DNA from: Bosea sp. BIWAKO-01
GTDB lineage: Bacteria > Pseudomonadota > Alphaproteobacteria > Rhizobiales > Beijerinckiaceae
DNA: 64,000 bases
Assembly: GCF_001748145.1 (NCBI RefSeq)
Contig: NZ_BCQA01000001.1
Coordinates: 124,001 to 188,000, forward strand
Reading direction: 5' to 3'
Below, piece by piece: positions 25,455 through 34,706 of this stretch. The position numbers and the translations under genes are program-made. Each line of letters opens with the position of its first letter. Positions within the stretch are counted from its first letter, which is position 1. The notes below the pieces were generated by a model. The model searched no databases. It had not been told where the DNA came from and saw nothing but the letters and a program-made list of their open reading frames with translations.

Positions 25455-25997
25455 ATGGCCTCTATCCCTCGGCATCGTTTGACAACGGATCGCCTGGTTC
25501 TGCGCCCGACCAGCGCCTTGGATGCGGATCGCGCGTTTGAAATCCAGTCGGACTGGGAAGTGACGCGCATGCTGCGCATGGCGTCGTTTCCACCCGATCG
25601 CGCAGGAATCGCGCAATGGTTCGCCGACCATGAGCGCGAATGGGCAGCGGGTGAAGCGTATCGTTTCGCGGTCGAGCTCCAGGGCAGAGCCATCGGGGTC
25701 ATCGACGTCGACGAGATATCTCAAGGCGAGGGCGAATTCGGTTACTGGTTCGAGCAGGCCAGCTGGGGGCGAGGCTATGCGTCGGAAGCGGCAAAGGCCG
25801 TCGTCGATTTTGCCTTTCGAGCCATTGGCCTCTCGCAGCTTCTCTCCGGACATGCAGCTGACAACTCAGCCTCGGGACATGTCCTTCTCAAACTCGGTTT
25901 TCGCCCGTTGGACACCGTTGAGCGAAGCTCGCGCTCGAGAAGCGGGACAATCCTGCAGCGCCGCTACGTTCTGCCGGCCTCCGCGGCGACCGAGTGA
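25455..25997 (+). CDS. GNAT-family N-acetyltransferase (RimJ/RimL-like)
   Basis: A 180-residue GNAT enzyme that transfers an acetyl group from acetyl-CoA to an amine. It shows the RimJ/RimL-type start TDRLVLRPTSALDADRAFE, a central GVIDVDE strand, FGYWFEQASWGRGYASEA (the acetyl-CoA-binding RGYATEA-like loop, motif A) and the C-terminal NSASGHVLLKLGF. The acceptor is unknown. ATG 25455 was chosen because family similarity starts right after it; upstream sequence in the frame is unlike a protein. It stands alone. Confidence 0.82.
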   Translation: MASIPRHRLTTDRLVLRPTSALDADRAFEIQSDWEVTRMLRMASFPPDRAGIAQWFADHEREWAAGEAYRFAVELQGRAIGVIDVDEISQGEGEFGYWFEQASWGRGYASEAAKAVVDFAFRAIGLSQLLSGHAADNSASGHVLLKLGFRPLDTVERSSRSRSGTILQRRYVLPASAATE

Positions 25998-26169
25998 GCA
26001 AAGGGCAGCCGGCTCGCCGAAAGCTGGGTTTCCGCGCCGCAGTCGGCGATTGCAGTGTCGCCGGCATTCATTAGCAGTACTTATCTGTCCTAGTGGATCA
26101 TTGCGCCTAATCGAATATCGGCCTGGTCGCTAGGTTCCCCGCAATGCTGACGCAGCAACCGAGGGGCGC

Positions 26170-27261
26170 ATGCCGACGATCGAGAGGCTATTCCAGTTTC
26201 CATCCATCCTGATCGCAACCGGCCTGCTCAGTCTGACGCCCGCGCTTTCGCAATCGGCCGGGAGGCCTGAGCCCCTGGTCATTCAGGACCAGGGCAGTTT
26301 CGCCGTCGGCGGCGTGATCGCCAGCGCGCCGGGCACATTCGATCCGCTGAAGCCCCTGCAGCCGGCCGGGCAGACCTTCCATGGCGATCACCTCTACGCC
26401 TTCTATCAGGTGCCGGTCGCCCCGCGGACACTCCCCATCGTGATGTGGCACGGGGCCGGACAATTCTCGAAGACCTGGGAGACGACGCCCGACGGGCGCG
26501 AGGGGTTTCAGAACATCTTCCTGCGCCGTCGCTTCGCGACCTATCTCATCGACCAGCCGCGGCGCGGCAATGCCGGCCGCAGCACGGTCGAGGCGACCAT
26601 CAAGCCGACGCCGGACGAGCAGTTCTGGTTCGGCCAGTTCCGCCTCGGCCTCTGGCCGACCTATTTCGACGGCGTCCAGTTCGACCGCAAGCCGGAGACG
26701 CTGAACCAGTATTTCCGCGCCATGACGCCGAATACCGGCCCATTCGACGCGAACCTGATCTCGGATGGCGTGTCGGCGCTGTTCGCCAGGATCGGCCCCG
26801 GCATCCTGATGACGCATTCTCAGAGCGGCGGGCCAGGCTGGCTGACCGCGATCAAGAGCCCAAACGTCAAGGCGATCGTCGCCTTCGAGCCGGGCAGCGG
26901 CTTCGTCTTCCCGCAAGGCGAGCTGCCGAAGCCCGTGCCGACATCGTTCGACACGCTCGAAGGCACGCCGGTGCCGATGTCGGACTTCATGGCCCTGACC
27001 AAGCTGCCGATCATCATCTTCTACGGCGACAATATTCCGGTGAAAGCATCCGATGTTCCGACCCAGGACGCCTGGCGTGGCAGGCTGGAAATGGCCCGGA
27101 TCTGGCGCGACACCGTCAACAAACATGGCGGTCAGGTCACTGTGGTCCACCTGCCGGAGATCGGCATCCGCGGCAACACGCATTTCCCGTTCTCGGACCT
27201 GAACAATATCGAGATCGCGGACCAGGTGTCGCGCTTCCTCGCGGACAAGCAGCTGGACTGA
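26170..27261 (+). CDS. exported alpha/beta hydrolase
   Basis: A 363-residue secreted or periplasmic alpha/beta hydrolase. The signal peptide is residues 1-28 (IATGLLSLTPALSQSA). IVMWHGAGQFSKTW provides the oxyanion HG loop, THSQSGGPG carries the nucleophile at S217, and the acid and His of the triad are expected in the C-terminal third (IIIFYGDNIP; RGNTHFPFSDLNN with a candidate His). The substrate is not known. It heads an operon with a carboxymuconolactone-decarboxylase-like protein, a cytochrome P460 and a membrane cytochrome b; all four appear to be exported or membrane-bound. A CCTAATC half-site at 26106 matches the operator of the nearby LysR gene. Confidence 0.83.
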   Translation: MPTIERLFQFPSILIATGLLSLTPALSQSAGRPEPLVIQDQGSFAVGGVIASAPGTFDPLKPLQPAGQTFHGDHLYAFYQVPVAPRTLPIVMWHGAGQFSKTWETTPDGREGFQNIFLRRRFATYLIDQPRRGNAGRSTVEATIKPTPDEQFWFGQFRLGLWPTYFDGVQFDRKPETLNQYFRAMTPNTGPFDANLISDGVSALFARIGPGILMTHSQSGGPGWLTAIKSPNVKAIVAFEPGSGFVFPQGELPKPVPTSFDTLEGTPVPMSDFMALTKLPIIIFYGDNIPVKASDVPTQDAWRGRLEMARIWRDTVNKHGGQVTVVHLPEIGIRGNTHFPFSDLNNIEIADQVSRFLADKQLD

Positions 27262-27342
27262 TCGCCCCCAGCATCCCCGCCGATACGACAACGACTGCGC
27301 ATGCCTGTCGCGGCCATCCATTCAGACAAGGGAAGACCCACC

Positions 27343-27771
27343 ATGAGCCCCCTCACCCGTGCCCTGTTCGCCGCCGCATGCCTGTTATCTGCAGGCCAGG
27401 TGACGGCCGCTCACGCCCAAACCCAGGCGCCAGCCCCGGCCCAGCCGGCGACGCCGAAGCCGCCCTCCCGGGCGCAGCAGCTGATGGGCGATATCGCGCC
27501 AAAGCTGGCGGAACTCACCGACACTGTCCTGTTCGGCGATATCTGGGAGCGGCCCGGCCTCTCCAGGCGCGACCGCAGCCTGGTCACCGTCAGCGCTCTC
27601 ATTGCCATGAACCGTCCTGACCAGTTGCGGTCCCATCTCGCTCTGGCGCGGCAGAACGGCGTGAAGGAGGAGGAGCTCGTCGAGGCGATCACGCAGCTCG
27701 CCTTCTACACGGGCTGGCCGAACGCCGTATCGGCCGTCGCGGTGGCCCGCGATGTCTTAAGGCCGAAATGA
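27343..27771 (+). CDS. exported carboxymuconolactone decarboxylase family protein
   Basis: A 142-residue protein with an N-terminal signal peptide (FAAACLLSAGQVTAAHA) and a Pro/Ala-rich linker, followed from about residue 45 by the all-helical CMD domain: FGDIWERPGLSRRDRSLVT, VSALIAMNR, LRSHLALARQNGVKEEELVE and LAFYTGWPNAVSA. It lacks the CxxC of AhpD peroxidases, so it belongs to the gamma-carboxymuconolactone decarboxylase branch. Export of a CMD protein is unusual for aromatic catabolism and suggests a periplasmic lactone or quinone substrate. GGGAAG precedes the ATG at 27343. Third in line comes the cytochrome P460 gene. Confidence 0.82.
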   Translation: MSPLTRALFAAACLLSAGQVTAAHAQTQAPAPAQPATPKPPSRAQQLMGDIAPKLAELTDTVLFGDIWERPGLSRRDRSLVTVSALIAMNRPDQLRSHLALARQNGVKEEELVEAITQLAFYTGWPNAVSAVAVARDVLRPK

Positions 27772-27813
27772 GCCCCGGGCGTCTCCGTTGAGCAGACCAG
27801 GAACAACGCATTC

Positions 27814-28296
27814 ATGAAAACGCCTGCGCTTCAGATCGCCCTGGCAAGCCTGTCCATGGCCGCCGTCCTCACGGTGGGCTGGCGGGTCCATGCCGAAGCC
27901 ACGAGGGTGACGTTTCCCGAACTCGGCACGCTGGTTCATTACACCACCGTCCGGCGCGGCAATGTCACCGAACATATCATGACGACGCCCGCGGCGATCG
28001 AGGCCGTGAAGAACCGTCAGCCGATCCCGGCCGGCACGCATTTCGTGCTGGTCGATCATCGCGACGGAAAGCTGTTCCGCTATTTCGTGATGGAGAAGGG
28101 CCAGAACTGGGGTGCGGATTACGATGAGCGCCGCCGCACCGGCGACTGGCAGTTCCAGTGGTTCTGGCCGGATCGGACGATCAACACGAGCGAGAACACC
28201 GCCCGCTGCCAGTCCTGCCACCAAAGCCAGTCGGGCAGCGAATTCCTGTTCACCGGCTACCGCATCCCCCGTTTCGACGGCAAGCCGGTCGAATAG
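27814..28296 (+). CDS. cytochrome P460 family protein
   Basis: A 160-residue exported c-type haem protein. A signal segment covers residues 1-28, and the single haem-binding site is CQSCH at 132-136. The domain order, with FPELGTLVHYTTVRRGN near the start, GTHFVLVDHRDGKLFRYFV in the middle and CxxCH close to the C-terminus, matches the P460 family, in which haem is also cross-linked to a lysine in hydroxylamine-oxidising members. The redox partner is probably the membrane cytochrome encoded 18 bases downstream. Confidence 0.82.
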   Translation: MKTPALQIALASLSMAAVLTVGWRVHAEATRVTFPELGTLVHYTTVRRGNVTEHIMTTPAAIEAVKNRQPIPAGTHFVLVDHRDGKLFRYFVMEKGQNWGADYDERRRTGDWQFQWFWPDRTINTSENTARCQSCHQSQSGSEFLFTGYRIPRFDGKPVE

Positions 28297-28313
28297 GTCC
28301 AGGGGAGCGCGAA

Positions 28314-29045
28314 GTGAACTCTGTCTTCATATCCCGGCTCTGGCTCGACGCCCTGGCGGCCTTCCTGCTGCTGCTCGGGTTTTCCTATTGGTGGCTTGGC
28401 AACCCCATCCATGAGATCGCGGGAACGGCGCTGTTCCTGCTCCTGATCGCACATAACGTCTTCAACCGGCGCTGGTATGGCGCCGTCGCACGGACCCGGC
28501 ACGGGCCGCGCAGCCTGTTCAACACCGGCGTCACCATCGCGCTCCTGATCGCGATGCTGGCGGTGGTCGTGACCAGCGTGCTGATCTCGCATGCCCTTGC
28601 CGCCTATCTGCCTGCCTGGGGCGGCTTCACCATTCGGCAGATCCACAGCCTTGCCGCCTACTGGGCCCTGGTGATCGTCGCGATCCATCTCGGGCTGCGC
28701 TGGCCGATGCTGATGGGCGTGGCCCGCAACCTGTTCGGCATCAGAACGCCCAGCAGGCTGCGCACACTCCTGCTGCGGGCAGCAGCCGTGATGGTCGCCA
28801 TCCATGGCGCCTGGAGCTGCACCGTCCTCGGGCTCGGAACCAGGCTTTCCATGCAGGTGACGCTGGATTGGTGGAATTTCGAGGACGCGGTGGCAGGCTT
28901 CTTCATCCATTGCGCGGCGATCGCCGGGCTGTTCATGGTCGCCACCTATTACAGCCTGAAGCTCGCCCAGCCCGGCCGGCCCCTTGGCGGCGCTCGCCAA
29001 CGAGACTTGCCGGGCGCGGAGCCCGGTCAGGCGAGTCAGGCGTGA
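28314..29045 (+). CDS. DUF4405-like membrane cytochrome b
   Basis: A 243-residue membrane protein with five or six helices. Four histidines are placed as in bis-His haem b proteins: H33 and H47 in one helix (HEIAGTALFLLLIAH) and H111 and H125 in another (HSLAAYWALVIVAIH), each pair 14 residues apart. This is the DUF4405/cytochrome b561-like pattern. It probably moves electrons between quinone and the periplasmic P460 protein. A GTG start at 28314 is used because AGGGGAG lies just before it. The protein ends with a hydrophilic Gly/Ala/Gln-rich tail. Confidence 0.8.
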   Translation: MNSVFISRLWLDALAAFLLLLGFSYWWLGNPIHEIAGTALFLLLIAHNVFNRRWYGAVARTRHGPRSLFNTGVTIALLIAMLAVVVTSVLISHALAAYLPAWGGFTIRQIHSLAAYWALVIVAIHLGLRWPMLMGVARNLFGIRTPSRLRTLLLRAAAVMVAIHGAWSCTVLGLGTRLSMQVTLDWWNFEDAVAGFFIHCAAIAGLFMVATYYSLKLAQPGRPLGGARQRDLPGAEPGQASQA

Positions 29046-29078
29046 AAGGGCGATGACCGCCGGCTTCGGTTGGCGAAA

Positions 29079-29972
29079 TCAATCCCGGTAGCGCAGGACG
29101 TCGATCAGCACGGCCAGGGCCGGCGAGACATGCCGGCGGCTCGGATAATAGAGGTGATAGCCGGGGAATGGCGGGCACCAATCCTCCAGCACGCGCACGA
29201 GGCGCCCGTCCCGGATATGCGGGACGGCCTGATCCTCCGGCAGATAGGCGAGCCCCAACCCGTCCAAGGCCGAGTTCAGCCGCATGGCGAGGCTGTTGAA
29301 CACCAGCTGTCCCTCGCCACGGACCTTGACCTCGCGGCCGTCCTTTTCCAGCCCCCAGGCGAAAAGCCCGCCATAGGTCGGCAGGCGCGACGCGATGCAG
29401 TTGTGGGAGGTCAGATCCTGCGGGGTTTCGGGAATGCCGTAGCGAGCGAAATAATCCGGCGAGCCAATCACGGCCATCCGCATCTCCGGGCCGATGCGAA
29501 CCGCGATCATGTCCTTCGCCAGTTGCTCGCCAAGGCGCACGCCTGCGTCGTAGCCAGCGGCCACGATATCGACGAGGCCGTAATCGACGATGATCTCGAC
29601 GGTGATGTCGGGATGATCCGGCAGGAATTTTCGCAGGGCCGGCTGCAGCATGGCAACCGCCGCGTGTTCGCCGGCGGTGATGCGCACCGTTCCGGCGGGT
29701 TTGCCGCGCAACTCGCCGAGCGCTGCGATCTCGGCCTCGATCTCCTCGAAGCGCGGACCGACGGTCTCCAGCAGTCTCTTGCCGGCTTCCGTGGGCGCGA
29801 CACTGCGCGTCGTGCGGGTCAGCAGGCGCAGCTTCAGCCGTTCCTCGAGCGCCTTGATCGTCTGGCTCAGCGCCGATTGCGAGACGCCCAGCTTGGCCCC
29901 GGCCTTGGTGAAGCTGCGCTCCCGCGCCACCATGGCGAAGGCGGCGAGATCGTTGAAGTTCGGCTGCGCCAT
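29079..29972 (-). CDS. LysR-family transcriptional regulator
   Basis: A 297-residue LysR regulator. The N-terminal helix-turn-helix is FAMVARERSFTKAGAKLG and VSQSALSQTIKALEERL. The effector domain contains GTVRITAGEHAAV, GYDAGVRLGEQLAKDM and a short terminal segment with YHLYYPSRRHVSPAL, typical of the CrgA/YafC-like group that often controls dehydrogenases and reductases. It is divergent from the aldo/keto reductase and converges with the cytochrome operon, so it may control either. It shares an inverted-repeat operator with the reductase. Confidence 0.87.
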   Translation of the reverse strand: MAQPNFNDLAAFAMVARERSFTKAGAKLGVSQSALSQTIKALEERLKLRLLTRTTRSVAPTEAGKRLLETVGPRFEEIEAEIAALGELRGKPAGTVRITAGEHAAVAMLQPALRKFLPDHPDITVEIIVDYGLVDIVAAGYDAGVRLGEQLAKDMIAVRIGPEMRMAVIGSPDYFARYGIPETPQDLTSHNCIASRLPTYGGLFAWGLEKDGREVKVRGEGQLVFNSLAMRLNSALDGLGLAYLPEDQAVPHIRDGRLVRVLEDWCPPFPGYHLYYPSRRHVSPALAVLIDVLRYRD

Positions 29973-29973
29973 T

Positions 29974-30017
29974 GATTAGGGGGCCTTATGAGCTCTTGCG
30001 GATTATAGCTCCTAATC
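29974..30017. promoter_or_regulatory. inverted repeat, probable LysR operator
   Basis: GATTAGG (29974-29980) and CCTAATC (30011-30017) form perfect 7-base arms between the divergent LysR and aldo/keto reductase genes, with a second TTAT/ATTAT pairing inside. A LysR tetramer can span such a distance. Confidence 0.5.
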
Positions 30018-30077
30018 ATCGCCGGCCGCGCTCGCTAGATACCCTCCATCAACATTGTTGTTCAGAATGTGAGGTGA

Positions 30078-31086
<1,009 letters not shown>

Positions 31087-31095
31087 GCCCGCGTC

Positions 31096-32289
31096 TCAGA
31101 TCTGCGGCGTCGCGTAGAGCACTTTGCCGTTCACCTTGATCTCGACGTCCTGGAGATACTGGCGGACCCCGTCCTCGTTGATCTCCAGGCCTAGTCCGGG
31201 CGCGTCGGGCACGCTGATATCGCCATTCCCGTCCCTTTCCAGGTGGTTGCGGGTGAAGGCGAGCGCGACGGGCTTGGGCATCGCCGGATATTCGCAGATG
31301 ACGTGATCCTTCAGGCCGGCATAGGGCTGGATCGAGGCCGAGAGCGCCAGATGCGAGGTGAAGCTGTGATTGACGAAGGTCACGCCCCTGGCGACCGCGT
31401 AATCGGCCACCTCCTTTGACGGACCGACGCCGCCGATCCGGCCGCAATCGATCTGGATATAGCCGACACCGCCGTGATCGATCAGTTGCTTCGCCATATG
31501 GACGTTATGCGCGCCCTCCCCGCCAGCGAGACGCACGGTCGCACTGCGCTTGGCCAGGGCCGCATAGGCGTCGACGGCGCTCGCCTGGAACGGTTCCTCG
31601 AACCAGAGCGCACCTGCCTTCTCCAGCGCGGGCAGCCGAGCAGCGGCGCGCTCGACATCCTCGATGAAGATCTGGCCGGTATCGACCAGCAGGATGCCGT
31701 CTGCACCAAGCCCTTCGCGCGCGGCGACGAAATGCTCGGCATCCGCGGCGACGCTGCCCCGCCCGATCGGCCCCCAACCGAACTTGGCGGCCCGGAAGTT
31801 GCGCGCTCTCGCATCGCGAGCGCGGGCCAGCGTCTCCTGCGGGGTGTCGCCGAACAGCACCGAGGCATAGGGCGTCTTGGGGTGGCTGCGCTGATAGCCA
31901 AGCAGGCGCCAGACCGGCTCGCCGCGCAGCTTGCCGAGCACATCCCACAACGCCATTTCGACGCCCGAGAGGGTATGGGGCGCCTGCAGCAGGTCCATGG
32001 AGTTATAGGCGACGTCGGCCGAGATCTGCGCGATATCGGCAGGACTGTCGAGCGGCTTGCCGAGAACGGAATCGGCGACGGGTCGGCAGACCCCGTGCGA
32101 CATCGGGCAGATGAAGGCTGCGATCGAGGGCAGCGGCGCTGCCTCGCACTCGCCCCAGCCGATCTGCCCCCCGGCGGCCACCCGCACCAGCAGGGCATCC
32201 TGGCTGCCATCGGCCTCGTCCGTCACCACGGGCATGGACAGGTAGAAGAAATCGACTGCATCGATCGTCGGCACGGGCTTGTCCTTCAC
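31096..32289 (-). CDS. mandelate racemase / muconate lactonizing enzyme family protein (copy 1)
   Basis: A 397-residue enolase-superfamily enzyme. An N-terminal capping domain precedes the barrel with FRAAKFGWGPIG (catalytic-type Lys), LLVDTGQIF (metal Asp), LWFEEPFQ (metal Glu), LAGGEG, IQIDCGRIGG and FVNHSFTSHLALSA (His on the other face). Such enzymes racemise or dehydrate alpha-carboxylate substrates such as sugar acids, N-acyl amino acids or dipeptides. The GTG start overlaps the stop of the M81 peptidase gene by four bases, so it is the last gene of the peptide-type operon. A related copy at 39200 flanks the regulator on the other side. Confidence 0.86.
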   Translation of the reverse strand: MKDKPVPTIDAVDFFYLSMPVVTDEADGSQDALLVRVAAGGQIGWGECEAAPLPSIAAFICPMSHGVCRPVADSVLGKPLDSPADIAQISADVAYNSMDLLQAPHTLSGVEMALWDVLGKLRGEPVWRLLGYQRSHPKTPYASVLFGDTPQETLARARDARARNFRAAKFGWGPIGRGSVAADAEHFVAAREGLGADGILLVDTGQIFIEDVERAAARLPALEKAGALWFEEPFQASAVDAYAALAKRSATVRLAGGEGAHNVHMAKQLIDHGGVGYIQIDCGRIGGVGPSKEVADYAVARGVTFVNHSFTSHLALSASIQPYAGLKDHVICEYPAMPKPVALAFTRNHLERDGNGDISVPDAPGLGLEINEDGVRQYLQDVEIKVNGKVLYATPQI

Positions 32290-33773
32290 AGCGTGTAGAT
32301 GACGGGGTTCGGTGCGAAGGCTGCATCGGCCTCGAGCGGATACATCGGCCGGGCGCAGATGCTGTGCCCGAGGCTTTTCAGATTGGCCGAGGTCGCGCCG
32401 GGCGCATCGATGTTGAAATTATGCTCGCACCATTGCTCGAACATGTGGTGCTCGGTATGGGGCGACTTGACCACGACGAGGTCGAAATCCTGCGGGTTCA
32501 GGCCGTTGGCGTAATACATCGCTCGGTCGAACAGGCTGACCGAATGGGTCATGACCACGATCGTGAACGGGCCGAAGGTCAGCACCGCCGTCGGGCCTGC
32601 CGCAAGCGGCGCCTTCATCGTTTCCAGCAACGCCTCGCCATCCGAGAGCAGCTTGACCTTGGCCTCGACCTGCATCGGCGTGAAGCGGGCGGGGTCGATG
32701 CTGCCGCCGAGCACGACCTTGATCGTCGCGCCGACACCGGCCTTGTGCGCGGCAGCGGCCGCAGCGGCATCGACCAGCGGCGCAAGCACCTTCCCGCCGT
32801 AACCGGCTGCGTGCAAAGCCGCGATGATGGCGTTGCTGTCGCCGGACGCGCCCGAGGAGGTGGCGTCGGCCGCATCGGTGAAGATCAGCGGACCTGCCAT
32901 CGTCAGGGATTGGGCGATGGCGCGCTCGAGCCCGATCAGCTTGCCCTGCATCCGGAAACGCTGCGGCCAGAATTCCTCGGCGAGGCGCAGCGCCTCGCGT
33001 TCGGCCGTGGCTTGGTCGCCATCGGTCAGCACGAGGACCTGCGAGCACAGCTCCGGCACGTCGGTGAAAGGGTTGCCGATCATGATGCCGGCAGCGAGCG
33101 CCCTGCCCTCCTCCTCGAGACGCCGGCAGTCGCGCAGGAGATCGCCGTAGCAGCCGGTCTTGGTGATGAGTTCGTCGCCGCGGACCAGCGTCGGCATGAC
33201 GACGCGCGCGGCGACGGGGCGAAGCCCGCCCTCCATCAGGCGCAGCAGCAGCGCCGCGGCGCGGCGCCCGGTATCGGCGAAATCGACATGCGGATAGGTC
33301 CAGTAGATCGCGAAACCATTGACCTGCCGCAGCATGCGATCGGTCAGGATGCCATGAAGGTCGAGCGAGATAACGATCGGCATGTCCGGCCCGACGCGCT
33401 TGCGCAGCGCCTCGAGCAGGTAGCCCTCGGGGTCGAGCTCGCCCTCGGCCGCCATCGCGCCATGCAGGCAGACATAGATGCCGTCGACCCCGTCGAGACG
33501 CGCGAAGACGGCGTCAAGGAATTCCTGTGACAGGCGCTTCCAGCCCTCGGCGGAGAGCAGGCCGGCGCTGCCGGCCCGCGCGCTGATCGTCGGAACCACG
33601 GTGACGTCCCCGCGCCCTTCGAACACGGCGAGCGCGCCACCGAACTCCTGGTTGGTGCCGCGCTGTTCATAGAGCGCGTCACCCCGCCTGATGTGGAAAT
33701 TGCCGTAGCCCGACGGGAGAGGATTGAAGGACGAGATCTCCTGCTTGCATTCGGCGATGAGGATGCGTTTCAC
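32286..33773 (-). CDS. M81 family metallopeptidase (MlrC-like)
   Basis: A 495-residue zinc hydrolase of the M81 family, whose best-known member MlrC cleaves linearised microcystin. The N-terminal domain has ECKQEISSFNP, CLHGAMAAEGELDPEG, VISLDLHG with D138 and H140 as likely zinc ligands, and TYPHVDFADTGRRAA with H162. The C-terminal domain has GDSNAIIAALHAAGY and KSPHTEHHMFEQW. A GTG start at 33773 has GGAGA ahead of it. The neighbouring importer and deacylase point to breakdown of an imported peptide-like compound; there is no reason to assume microcystin itself. Confidence 0.87.
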   Translation of the reverse strand: MKRILIAECKQEISSFNPLPSGYGNFHIRRGDALYEQRGTNQEFGGALAVFEGRGDVTVVPTISARAGSAGLLSAEGWKRLSQEFLDAVFARLDGVDGIYVCLHGAMAAEGELDPEGYLLEALRKRVGPDMPIVISLDLHGILTDRMLRQVNGFAIYWTYPHVDFADTGRRAAALLLRLMEGGLRPVAARVVMPTLVRGDELITKTGCYGDLLRDCRRLEEEGRALAAGIMIGNPFTDVPELCSQVLVLTDGDQATAEREALRLAEEFWPQRFRMQGKLIGLERAIAQSLTMAGPLIFTDAADATSSGASGDSNAIIAALHAAGYGGKVLAPLVDAAAAAAAHKAGVGATIKVVLGGSIDPARFTPMQVEAKVKLLSDGEALLETMKAPLAAGPTAVLTFGPFTIVVMTHSVSLFDRAMYYANGLNPQDFDLVVVKSPHTEHHMFEQWCEHNFNIDAPGATSANLKSLGHSICARPMYPLEADAAFAPNPVIYTL

Positions 33774-33836
33774 GTCTGGTCTCCGGTTTATCTCTCGGGG
33801 CGCGGCTCTCCGCGCCCGCCTTGGAAATGGCGGCGG

Positions 33837-34706
33837 CTATAGGGTCGAGCGCGGATCAAGGGCGTCGCGCAGGCCATCGCCGAGCAGGTTGAGGCCGAGC
33901 ACGGACAGAACGATCGCCAGCCCCGGAAAGATCGTGATCCACGGCGCCTCGCGCATGAAATCGCGGCCCTGGGCGATGATCGCGCCGAAGGAGGGCGCGG
34001 GCGGCGGCGGCCCGGCGCCAACAAAGGAGAGCGCGGCCTCGGCCAGGATGGCGACGGCGAAGACATAGGTCAGCCGGACGATCAGCGGCCCCATGGCGTT
34101 GACCAGCACATGCCGGAACAGGATCGACAATTCGCCCGCGCCGAGCGAGCGGGCGGCCTCGACATACTCAAGCTCGCGCGCGACCAGCACCGAAGCACGG
34201 ACGATGCGGGCGGTGTGGGGCATGGTGGCGATCGACAGGGCGATCACGACATTGGTCAGCGAGGCGCCGAGCACGGCGCTGACCACCATGGCGAGCACGA
34301 TGGAGGGGAACGCCATCAGCGCATCCATCAGCCGCATGATCGGGTTGTCGAAGCGCGGGAAGAACCCCGCGACCGCGCCGATCACGGTGCCGAAGAGGCC
34401 GGTGAGAAGGACGGTCGCCGCGCCGATGCTGAGCGAGATCCGGGCCCCGACCATGACGCGGGAGAGAATGTCGCGGCCAAAGTGGTCGGTGCCGAACCAG
34501 TGGGTGGCGTTGGGCGGCGTCAGGCGCATGCGGGCATTGCTGCGCAGCGGATCGAAGGGCGAGAGCAGATCAGCCAGCAGTGCGACCAGGACGATCGCGA
34601 GCATGATCGCGGCCCCGATCTGGAAGGAACGGCTGCGGGCGAGCCGTCGCAGGCTCGCCTGTCGCGGGCTGAGGGCCGGCTTGTGAAAGGCGATCGTCAT
34701 GTTCAC
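33837..34706 (-). CDS. dipeptide-type ABC transporter permease (DppC-like)
   Basis: A 289-residue inner-membrane permease. A cytosolic N-terminal tail and first helix (AAIMLAIVLVALLADLL) precede LRSNARMRLTPPNATHWFGTDHFGRD (the DppC periplasmic loop; given here in two overlapping halves), and the coupling loop EYVEAARSLGAGELSILFRH. It ends GDGLRDALDPRSTL as these proteins do. Its GTG start overlaps the stop of the DppB-like gene by four bases. It forms the channel with that gene; the ATPase subunits are missing from the operon. Confidence 0.87.
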   Translation of the reverse strand: MNMTIAFHKPALSPRQASLRRLARSRSFQIGAAIMLAIVLVALLADLLSPFDPLRSNARMRLTPPNATHWFGTDHFGRDILSRVMVGARISLSIGAATVLLTGLFGTVIGAVAGFFPRFDNPIMRLMDALMAFPSIVLAMVVSAVLGASLTNVVIALSIATMPHTARIVRASVLVARELEYVEAARSLGAGELSILFRHVLVNAMGPLIVRLTYVFAVAILAEAALSFVGAGPPPPAPSFGAIIAQGRDFMREAPWITIFPGLAIVLSVLGLNLLGDGLRDALDPRSTL

